Position numbers and translations under genes: made by a program
Shown here: positions 1 through 4,750 of the stretch, piece after piece
Layout: every line of letters begins with the position of its first letter
Numbering within the stretch: position 1 is the stretch's first letter
From: an uncultured Mycoplasmatota bacterium
Lineage (GTDB): Bacteria; Bacillota_I; Bacilli_A; RF39; UBA660
DNA length: 5,230 nt
Assembly (NCBI GenBank): GCA_948469295.1
Contig: CAOKLK010000056.1
Span: 1 to 5,230, forward strand
Direction of reading: 5' to 3'
The notes under the pieces: model-generated
Told to the model about the DNA's origin: nothing
Seen by the model: only the letters and a program-made list of their open reading frames with translations
The model's database searches: none

Positions 1-591
1 TTGGTTCATGAGTTAGGTCATATCGTTCATTATTATTTTTCAAAAATGAAACAGCCCTTTATTTATGAAGATAGTACTGTTTTTGTTGGAGAAATTGCAT
101 CTATTGTTAATGAAATTTTATTAAATCGTTATTTATATGAACATGCCACTACTTTTGAAGAAAAGATCTTTTATTTGAATAAAGAAATTGAAAATTATTT
201 GTATGATTTTCGAGAATCTGAACCGTTTACGGCAAAGGTTATTTCAGAGAAATATAGTACTCTTATTCAAAAGTATTATGGAAGTGAAATTGTTTATGAT
301 GAGGTATCTTCTATTGAATGGACAAGGTTAGGTCATTTATATCGATGGAGTTATTATCCTTATAAATATGCTACTGGACTTATGATTGGTAGTATTTTAG
401 TACATTCTTTGGTGGATGATCATTCTTTGTCTAAAGAAAAATATTTAGACTTTTTGGCTTCTGGAAGTAGTTTATATTCTTTTGATTTATTAAAGAAGTT
501 AAATGTTGATCTTACTTCTTCGGATGTCATTTGTAATGGGTTTCAAATAATGGAAGATGATATTGAAAAATTAAATCAAGTCTTGAATTAA
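1..591 (+). CDS. pepF: Oligoendopeptidase F (M3 metallopeptidase), C-terminal part, 5' end outside window
   Basis: Zinc metallopeptidase of the M3B (PepF) family, a cytoplasmic enzyme that cuts short peptides. Only the last 196 residues are present. The first codon is TTG but should be read as Leu inside a longer protein, because the open frame begins in the middle of the active site. The HExxH motif is at residues 3-7 (HELGH; zinc ligands H3 and H7, catalytic E4). The third ligand is probably E31 in GEIASIVNE. The substrate-side tyrosine motif YYPYKYATG is at 118-126, and the family-typical ending YLDFLASGSS..LLKK follows at 148-166. Compared from memory with typical PepF proteins, the stretch after NEILLNRYL looks about 15-20 residues short: the usual FRQTMFAEFE helix is not visible between residues 60 and 75. 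The missing N-terminal part should be about 400 residues. Family assignment is secure; the peptide substrates are unknown. Confidence 0.92.
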   Translation: MVHELGHIVHYYFSKMKQPFIYEDSTVFVGEIASIVNEILLNRYLYEHATTFEEKIFYLNKEIENYLYDFRESEPFTAKVISEKYSTLIQKYYGSEIVYDEVSSIEWTRLGHLYRWSYYPYKYATGLMIGSILVHSLVDDHSLSKEKYLDFLASGSSLYSFDLLKKLNVDLTSSDVICNGFQIMEDDIEKLNQVLN

Positions 592-621
592 AATTTAAAA
601 TTTTAAAATTTTTTCTTTTTT
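590..621 (+). terminator. A/T-only hairpin-like tract after pepF (weak terminator candidate)
   Basis: Right after the pepF stop, AAAATTT (590-596) can pair with AAATTTT (606-612) around a 9-nt loop. T-rich sequence follows to 621, broken by one C. The stem has no G or C, so it is weak, and the same bases supply the spacer and -35 of the next promoter. It could simply be AT-rich promoter DNA. Confidence 0.2.
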
Positions 622-631
622 GTGTTATAAT
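603..631 (+). promoter_or_regulatory. Extended -10 promoter of the dCMP deaminase gene
   Basis: A perfect TATAAT (626-631) is preceded by TG at 623-624, giving the extended -10 form TGTTATAAT. A weak -35, TTAAAA (603-608, 4 of 6 matches to TTGACA), lies 17 bp upstream. Transcription should begin near 638-640, at the first bases of the ribosome binding site, so the leader would be only about 10-13 nt. The hexamers are seen; activity and start point are inferred. Confidence 0.7.
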
Positions 632-637
632 CTCGTT

Positions 638-644
638 AGGAGAG
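638..644 (+). promoter_or_regulatory. Ribosome binding site that fixes the deaminase start
   Basis: AGGAGAG lies five bases before the ATG at 650. It selects this ATG over the TTG at 620 in the same frame, which lies just upstream of the -10 box, before the expected transcription start, and has no Shine-Dalgarno sequence of its own. Confidence 0.85.
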
Positions 645-649
645 TTTTT

Positions 650-1183
650 ATGAAATTAGATAAAGAATTACTTGGACATAAACGTTTGGATGTTATAGGT
701 TGGGATGAGTTTTTTATGGCTTTGGCATTTCTTTGTGCAAAGCGAAGTAAAGATCCTTCGACTCAAGTCGGAGCATGTATTGTTTCTGATGATCATCGAA
801 TTTTATCTTTAGGGTATAATGGAGCCCCCAATGGTTTTTCGGATGATAATTTTCCTTGGGAGAGAACAGGTAAAGCAGATATTGAAACAAAATATCCGTA
901 TGTTTGTCATGCAGAGTTAAATGCTATTTTAAATTATAATGGGAGTAAGAAAGATTTATATGGAAGTACGATGTTTGTTGGTTTGTTTCCTTGTAATGAA
1001 TGTGCTAAAGTGATTGTACAAGCGGGAATTAAAAAAATAATTTATTTATCTGACAAGTATCATGATACACCGTTAAATGATGCTGCCAAGTTAATTTTTG
1101 ATTCTTGTGGAGTAATATATGAAGAATTTCCAAAAGAGCTTCAAAAAGATTTTACCATTCATTTACATTCAGATGCAGTATAA
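650..1183 (+). CDS. dCMP deaminase (deoxycytidylate deaminase), eukaryote-like DCTD type
   Basis: Zinc-dependent deaminase converting dCMP to dUMP, the substrate of thymidylate synthase, in the cytoplasm; 177 residues. The catalytic signature is complete: C86-H87-A88-E89 (zinc ligand H87, proton shuttle E89) and P114-C115-N116-E117-C118 (ligands C115 and C118). The family block GYNGAPNG is at 55-62. Several stretches match the human enzyme DCTD as I remember it: SKDP..QVGACIV (33-45), PNGFSDD..PW.RT (60-73), TKYPYVCHAELNAI (80-93), LFPCNECAK (112-120) and SDKYHD (134-139). The likeness is much closer than to short ComEB-like or tRNA/cytidine deaminases. DCTD-type enzymes are typically activated by dCTP and inhibited by dTTP; this is likely here but not shown by the sequence. 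The ATG at 650 is chosen for its strong ribosome site. The gene is transcribed alone from its own promoter and ends directly against the convergent tspO gene. Confidence 0.95.
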   Translation: MKLDKELLGHKRLDVIGWDEFFMALAFLCAKRSKDPSTQVGACIVSDDHRILSLGYNGAPNGFSDDNFPWERTGKADIETKYPYVCHAELNAILNYNGSKKDLYGSTMFVGLFPCNECAKVIVQAGIKKIIYLSDKYHDTPLNDAAKLIFDSCGVIYEEFPKELQKDFTIHLHSDAV

Positions 1184-1639
1184 TTAGTAATTTAAAAAAT
1201 AAATCCCAATCGTTAAGTAGGTTGCAAATAAAGACCAAAGAAAGTAGGGAATGTTTAAAAGCGCACTACTTTTCTTTTTTTGCCAAAATAAGTATATAAG
1301 ATGAAGGATTAATCCATCTAGTAGTAAAATCCATGCAATGGAAAGAAATCTTAATTTTAAGTAGAAAAAGAGAATTGGCCAAAATAGGTTGGCAATTAAA
1401 GTGATATAGTAATAATAAGATTCTTTTAAGGTATATTCTTCTTTCTTTAAAAGATTATAAGAAATTCCCATAAGTAGATAAATGATTGACCATGCAATTG
1501 GAAAGAAAATGCTTGGTGGTGACAATGGAGGTTTTATTAATGATGGATAATCGATACTATTTTTTATTAGAATACTTGTTAAAGAACCAAGAAGTAGTGG
1601 AGTGAAAATATAATATAGCGTTCGTAATATTTTTTTCAT
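1184..1639 (-). CDS. tspO: TspO/MBR-family tryptophan-rich membrane protein
   Basis: A 151-residue, five-helix membrane protein of the TspO/peripheral benzodiazepine receptor family. Family hallmarks in order are: a first helix at about 6-25; KPPLSPPSIFFPIAW (36-50) with SIIYLLMGIS (51-60) starting helix 2; NLFWPILFF (84-92) in helix 3; a fourth helix at about 98-119; and PYFLW..FATYL..GI..LN (131-150) as the last helix. Membrane tryptophans W50, W87, W103, W119 and W135 are kept. The family's usual Asn in the last helix (ATYLN) appears to be Thr here (T143), judged from memory. TspO proteins bind porphyrins and related ligands and have been linked to tetrapyrrole handling and stress; the role in this organism is unknown. 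The start is ATG at 1639-1637, with AAGGA (1649-1645) five bases upstream on the minus strand. It is transcribed towards the dCMP deaminase gene with no spacer between the stops. Confidence 0.92.
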   Translation of the reverse strand: MKKILRTLYYIFTPLLLGSLTSILIKNSIDYPSLIKPPLSPPSIFFPIAWSIIYLLMGISYNLLKKEEYTLKESYYYYITLIANLFWPILFFYLKLRFLSIAWILLLDGLILHLIYLFWQKKKSSALLNIPYFLWSLFATYLTIGIYFLNY

Positions 1640-2062
1640 AAATATCCTTCTTTCTTGTTTATTTTATGTAATTTAGGGAAATTTATTAGAAAAGGTTTTG
1701 TCTTTTTGTATTCTATTTTGTATTTTTTAAAAATTTATTTTCTTACAGATTTTTCTAGTGTGTTAGAAGATATTTTGATAAGTGTATCTTAGTTTCTTTT
1801 TTTATTTTTTGTATTTGCCAACGTTTTTTAACATGTCAATGAAAGAAGTCAATTTTCTTTTCTACAATTTGAGCATTTAAAAAGAGAATAAAGAAGAAGT
1901 TTTATATCTCATTATTTTGTTAACTTTTTTATGGACAACAGGACGAATGGTCAGATTATTAACAACATTTAGAAATTTTTTCTAATAAGGAATAAAAACA
2001 TTATCTTTTAAATTTCGATGAAACTTATTTAATATCATAATCTTATTATACCAAATGAAGAA
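1640..2062. other. Long AT-rich intergenic region without a supported gene
   Basis: About 420 bp lie between the tspO start and the hsp20 operator. I see no protein with a ribosome site, no tRNA, no GC-rich hairpin and no riboswitch core. It must hold the tspO promoter, but only poor candidates are visible, such as TAAAAT on the minus strand (1666-1661) without a good -35. The least random stretch is a plus-strand frame at 1833-1985: ATG at 1833, stop TAA at 1878, then open again for 34 codons to the TAA at 1983. It has no Shine-Dalgarno sequence and no family I recognise. It may be a decayed reading frame or chance. TTTTGTATT occurs three times (1704, 1716, 1807), probably from low complexity. 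Confidence 0.6.
2045..2053 (-). promoter_or_regulatory. Possible divergent extended -10 beside the CIRCE operator
   Basis: On the minus strand the bases read TGGTATAAT, a perfect extended -10 element directed away from hsp20 towards tspO. No good -35 is seen at 16-18 bp; upstream lies the CIRCE dyad. If active, it would give tspO a leader of about 400 nt or produce a separate small RNA. A chance match in such AT-rich DNA is quite possible. Confidence 0.3.
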
Positions 2063-2089
2063 TTAGCACTTAGTATTGACAAGTGCTAA
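2063..2089 (+). promoter_or_regulatory. CIRCE operator (HrcA binding site) of hsp20
   Basis: Perfect 9-9-9 inverted repeat: TTAGCACTT, a 9-bp spacer, then AAGTGCTAA. It differs from the standard CIRCE arms (TTAGCACTC / GAGTGCTAA) only at the innermost base pair, and the change is matched on both sides so the dyad stays perfect. The -35 box of the hsp20 promoter lies inside it, so bound HrcA would block RNA polymerase and release it on heat or protein-misfolding stress. The match is seen directly; HrcA control is established for CIRCE and inferred here, since no hrcA gene is in the window. Confidence 0.9.
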
Positions 2090-2103
2090 AAAGTGAGTAT
2101 AAT
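2076..2103 (+). promoter_or_regulatory. Consensus sigma-A promoter of hsp20
   Basis: Perfect TTGACA (2076-2081) and perfect TATAAT (2098-2103) with a 16-bp spacer. The -35 box covers the end of the CIRCE spacer and the first base of its right arm. Transcription should start near 2109-2111, giving a leader of about 12-18 nt. A very strong promoter held down by a repressor suits a stress gene. Confidence 0.9.
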
Positions 2104-2110
2104 ATTATTT

Positions 2111-2121
2111 AAGGAAGGAAG
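2111..2121 (+). promoter_or_regulatory. Tandem ribosome binding site before two in-frame ATGs
   Basis: AAGGAAGGAAG holds two overlapping AAGGA cores (2111-2115 and 2115-2119). The first is 6 nt from the ATG at 2122; the second is 8 nt from the ATG at 2128. Either start is well served, so the hsp20 N-terminus is uncertain by two residues. Confidence 0.75.
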
Positions 2122-2511
2122 ATGAACATGAATATTATACCTAGAAAGTTTTATTTAGATGATTTGTTTGATAATTTTACGGAAGGAGAAGTTTCAAAAA
2201 TGAAATGTGATATTTATGAAATAGAGAATACATATTTTATTGAAATGGATATTCCAGGATTTAAAAAGGAAGATATTAAAATTGAATGTAATAATGGAAA
2301 TTTAGTTATTTCTGCTGAGAAAACCCAAAAAGAAGATATGGACAAGAAGTATATACGTCGGGAAAGAATTTATGGAAAATATAGTAGAAGTTTCTATTTG
2401 GGAGAAGTCGATGAAGATAATATTACTGCTGAATTTGTGGATGGAATTTTAAAACTTTCTATTCCTAAACAAATAGAAAAAGAGACTAGAAAATTTATTG
2501 AAATTAAATAG
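2122..2511 (+). CDS. hsp20: Small heat-shock protein, Hsp20/alpha-crystallin family
   Basis: ATP-independent holdase chaperone that binds unfolding proteins in the cytoplasm and usually forms large oligomers; 129 residues. A short N-terminal arm (1-27, MNMNIIPRKFYLDDLFDNF) precedes the alpha-crystallin domain at about 28-115. Recognisable parts of the domain are MDIPGFKKEDIKI (42-54), NLVISAEK (60-67), the loop and strand YIRRERIYGKYSRSF (77-91) and the closing A-x-x-x-G-I-L motif (A103, DGILKLSIPK 107-116). The C-terminal I-x-I motif (I126-E127-I128) used in oligomer assembly is present at the very end. Length is slightly below the common 140-150 residues because the N-terminal arm is short. 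The gene sits behind a CIRCE-controlled promoter and ends at a small terminator, so it is probably a single-gene heat-shock unit. Start is ATG 2122 or, equally well, ATG 2128. Confidence 0.95.
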   Translation: MNMNIIPRKFYLDDLFDNFTEGEVSKMKCDIYEIENTYFIEMDIPGFKKEDIKIECNNGNLVISAEKTQKEDMDKKYIRRERIYGKYSRSFYLGEVDEDNITAEFVDGILKLSIPKQIEKETRKFIEIK

Positions 2512-2533
2512 GCATGAATAGCCTTTTTTTCTT
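2506..2533 (+). terminator. Small rho-independent terminator overlapping the hsp20 stop codon
   Basis: AGGC (2510-2513) pairs with GCCT (2521-2524) around a 7-nt loop, followed by a T tract (2524-2530, then C and three more T). The stem can extend past one T-T mismatch through AAA (2506-2508) with TTT (2526-2528). The stem begins inside the TAG stop codon. It is short, so some readthrough into the downstream genes is likely. Confidence 0.55.
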
Positions 2534-2561
2534 TGGTAAAATTTGTATTTAGTGATACAAT
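2533..2561 (+). promoter_or_regulatory. Promoter of the DUF308-cls-DUF368 unit
   Basis: TTGGTA (2533-2538, 4 of 6 matches) lies 17 bp before TACAAT (2556-2561, 5 of 6 matches), which is preceded by TG in the extended -10 position (2553-2554). It starts directly after the terminator T tract. No CIRCE dyad is associated, so basal expression independent of HrcA is expected. Confidence 0.65.
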
Positions 2562-2579
2562 GAGGTAAGAGGTGGTAAG

Positions 2580-3155
2580 ATGATTAGTAGAGAAGAATTT
2601 ATTCATAAAATAAAGGTGAGTGTGTGGACTTCTTTTGCTGTGTCTCTTTTATTTGTTATTTTTGCGTTGATTTTATTATTTAAAACAGAAGACATTATTA
2701 GTAATTTTATTTTAACTTTAGGTTTTATGGGGATGATTTTTGGTTGTATTTGTTTTTTGAAGTTTTTTCGGTCAGATAAAGTAAGTCGTTCTTATCAAGA
2801 TGATTTATTTGAAGGAATTTTGTTTGGTTTATTTGGTTTTATTGCGATTATGAAACATATGATTTTTGCAGATATGTTAACTTATTTTGTTGGATTTTAT
2901 TTGATTTATAAAAATGCTCGACGGTTTCAAATGTGTTTTCATTTAAAAGAAGATTCTTCCATTAAGTTTTGGAATTCGGTAGCTTTTCTTAGTGCCATTG
3001 GTATTCTTTTTGCTCTCATTATTATATTTAATCCGTTTGTAGGAAGAATCGCTTTTACAAAAGTGATTGCTTACTCGTTAATTGGATCTGAAATTATTCA
3101 TATTTTTCAAAGTGTATTTATTTTGATTGGGCTTAAGAAAAATCATGAAGAATAG
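2580..3155 (+). CDS. DUF308/HdeD-like six-helix membrane protein
   Basis: A 191-residue integral membrane protein of unknown molecular function. A short charged N-terminus (MISREEFIHKIK) is followed by hydrophobic segments at about 13-34, 39-62, 78-93, 96-112, 130-150 and 160-185. They fall into three pairs separated by charged loops (FFRSDKVSRSYQDD 62-75; KNARRFQMCFHLKEDSS 111-127), and a charged tail KKNHEE closes the protein. Size, paired-helix layout and the Gly-rich helix 2 (LGFMGMIFG 47-55) fit the DUF308 family that includes E. coli HdeD, an acid-resistance membrane protein. The match is by topology rather than a diagnostic motif, so it is moderate. The start ATG follows GAGGTG (2569-2574) at five bases. 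The 3' end overlaps the cardiolipin synthase start by 11 bp, pointing to translational coupling. A role in the membrane stress response is plausible from context only. Confidence 0.75.
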   Translation: MISREEFIHKIKVSVWTSFAVSLLFVIFALILLFKTEDIISNFILTLGFMGMIFGCICFLKFFRSDKVSRSYQDDLFEGILFGLFGFIAIMKHMIFADMLTYFVGFYLIYKNARRFQMCFHLKEDSSIKFWNSVAFLSAIGILFALIIIFNPFVGRIAFTKVIAYSLIGSEIIHIFQSVFILIGLKKNHEE

Positions 3156-4704
3156 TAAAGTTAAAACTAATTTTTTATCTTTTTTAGTTGTCGGATTTTT
3201 TAAGGTATTGTTTCATCCAGTTACGATTTTTGTTTTGTTAGTAGGTCTACAAATTGTTTGTTGGATTTTATTGTTTCTGTTTTTTTCTAAATATTTGTTC
3301 TGGATTTTTGGAGGAACCACTATTTTAGGTGTTATATTTATTATTGTTATTTTAAATCAATCTTCTAATCCTTCGTTTCATATCCCATGGATTATTTTGA
3401 TTTCTTTATTTCCAACCGTAGGAGTTTATGCATATCTTTTTGTTCGATTGCAGATTGGAGTAAAAACTTTGCAAAAAAGATATCGAGAAATTCTTTATGA
3501 AACAAAGAAATATTTATCACAAGATGAGTCTATTTTGACTTCTGTTTCTCCAGATGTTTCTAGATATGTTTCTTATATGAATCATGTGAGTGGTTATTCT
3601 ATGGTAACGCATTCTTCTGTTTCTTATTATTCTTTTGGAGAAGAAGCTTTTCATCCGTTATTGGAAGATTTGAAGCAAGCAAAGAAATATATTTTCTTAG
3701 AGTTTTTTATTATAGCTAAGGGATTGATGTGGAATTCGATTTTAGATATTTTGAAGGAGAAAGTAAAAGAGGGCGTTGAAGTTTATGTCATGTATGATGG
3801 AACTTGTTCTTTTACTTTGTTGCCTCGTAATTATGTAAAGGAATTGGAAAGTTTTGGAATTCATGCTAAAGTATTTCATCCAATTACGCCGATTATTTCT
3901 ACGCATTATAATAACCGAGATCATCGAAAAGTAGTTGTGATTGATGGTTTGGTTGGTTATACTGGAGGAATTAATCTAGCAGATGAATATATTAATCATA
4001 TTGAACGTTTTGGGGTATGGAAAGATAATGCAATTCGTATTACGGGAGATGCTTTGAAAAATTTAATTGTGATATTTTTAGAAAATTGGAATGCGACTCT
4101 TTCGAAGAGTATTTCTTATGAACCTTTTTTAGAACCTGCTACTAGTGTTACAGGATCTGGCTATTTGCTGCCTTTTGGTGATAATCCTTTTGATGAATTT
4201 CAAGTGGGAGAAATGAGTTATTTTCATGTTTTACAAACTTCGAAAAAATATGTTCATATCATTACACCTTATTTAATTTTGGATTATGAACTGTTGGAAA
4301 ATCTTTGTAATGCTTCATTAAGTGGAATAGAGGTTTTATTAATAATGCCAGGAATTCCTGATAAAAAGATGATTTATTATATTGGAAAAACTTATTATAA
4401 AAAGTTACTTGCTTCTGGGGTAAGAATTTTTGAATATGATAAAGGGTTTACGCATGCAAAAATGCTTATATCTGATGATGAAAAAGCAGTAATTGGAACA
4501 ATTAATTTTGATTATCGAAGTCTTTATTTAAATTTTGAAAATGGAGTTTTTTTGTATCAGAATCAAGAAATTTTAAAAATGGAGGAAGATTTTCAGAAGA
4601 CATTAAAGGATTGTAATGAAGTTACAATGTCGCAATTGAAGAAGTATTCTATTGTGAAACGAATGTTAGGTCATATTTTACGAATTTTTGCTCCACTTTT
4701 ATAA
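3145..4704 (+). CDS. cls: Cardiolipin synthase (phospholipase D superfamily)
   Basis: Membrane enzyme joining two phosphatidylglycerol molecules into cardiolipin and glycerol; 519 residues. The N-terminal region has three hydrophobic segments (about 24-48, 50-71, 80-101), one more than the classical two-helix Cls, a layout common in low-GC Gram-positives as I recall. Two PLD domains follow, each with a full HKD motif: H260-x-K262-x4-D267, followed by GYTGGIN (271-277), and H437-x-K439-x4-D444, followed by IGTINFDYRS (450-459). The protein ends in the family-typical basic tail closing with APLL. The start is taken as ATG 3145, overlapping the upstream stop. The alternative TTG at 3127 has no Shine-Dalgarno sequence and would only add six residues. 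The ribosome site before 3145 is also poor, so translation probably depends on ribosomes finishing the upstream gene. The DUF368 gene begins 46 bp downstream. Confidence 0.96.
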   Translation: MKNSKVKTNFLSFLVVGFFKVLFHPVTIFVLLVGLQIVCWILLFLFFSKYLFWIFGGTTILGVIFIIVILNQSSNPSFHIPWIILISLFPTVGVYAYLFVRLQIGVKTLQKRYREILYETKKYLSQDESILTSVSPDVSRYVSYMNHVSGYSMVTHSSVSYYSFGEEAFHPLLEDLKQAKKYIFLEFFIIAKGLMWNSILDILKEKVKEGVEVYVMYDGTCSFTLLPRNYVKELESFGIHAKVFHPITPIISTHYNNRDHRKVVVIDGLVGYTGGINLADEYINHIERFGVWKDNAIRITGDALKNLIVIFLENWNATLSKSISYEPFLEPATSVTGSGYLLPFGDNPFDEFQVGEMSYFHVLQTSKKYVHIITPYLILDYELLENLCNASLSGIEVLLIMPGIPDKKMIYYIGKTYYKKLLASGVRIFEYDKGFTHAKMLISDDEKAVIGTINFDYRSLYLNFENGVFLYQNQEILKMEEDFQKTLKDCNEVTMSQLKKYSIVKRMLGHILRIFAPLL

Positions 4705-4710
4705 GGATAG

Positions 4711-4736
4711 AAAAGTACTTTTTAGAATAGTATTTT
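4711..4736 (+). other. Weak inverted repeat between cls and the DUF368 gene
   Basis: AAAGTACT (4712-4719) can pair with AGTATTTT (4729-4736), including one G-T pair, around a 9-nt loop. AAAAGTACTTTT (4711-4722) is also a perfect palindrome. No T tract follows, so it is not a terminator. It may be an mRNA processing or stability structure, or chance. Confidence 0.25.
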
Positions 4737-4738
4737 AT

Positions 4739-4745
4739 AGGTGAT
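4739..4745 (+). promoter_or_regulatory. Strong ribosome binding site of the DUF368 gene
   Basis: AGGTGAT is fully complementary to the 3' end of 16S rRNA and ends five bases before ATG 4751. It supports independent, strong translation of a gene that is otherwise only visible as an open frame running off the window. Confidence 0.85.
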
Positions 4746-4750
4746 GTACC

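Noticed and set aside
1..3. TTG at base 1 as a real start codon for a short peptidase
   Set aside because: The HExxH motif begins two codons later, so most of the catalytic domain and the N-terminal domain must lie outside the window.
620..649. Upstream TTG start for the dCMP deaminase (ten extra residues)
   Set aside because: The TTG at 620-622 lies just upstream of the -10 box, before the expected transcription start. It has no ribosome site, while ATG 650 has AGGAGAG at ideal spacing.
1704..1815. Three copies of TTTTGTATT in the intergenic gap
   Set aside because: Spacing is irregular and the word is simple T-rich sequence that also turns up in part elsewhere (2541-2550). It is not a convincing repeat array or CRISPR.
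1834..1839. TTGACA on the minus strand as the -35 of tspO
   Set aside because: No acceptable -10 lies 16-18 bp downstream; the best match, TACAAA, is 20 bp away.
2394..2606. 70-codon minus-strand frame over the end of hsp20
   Set aside because: It is the shadow of hsp20 and its terminator/promoter region, with no Shine-Dalgarno sequence and no recognisable family.
3742..3924. 60-codon minus-strand frame inside cls
   Set aside because: Antisense shadow of the first PLD domain of cls; its sequence shows no family features.
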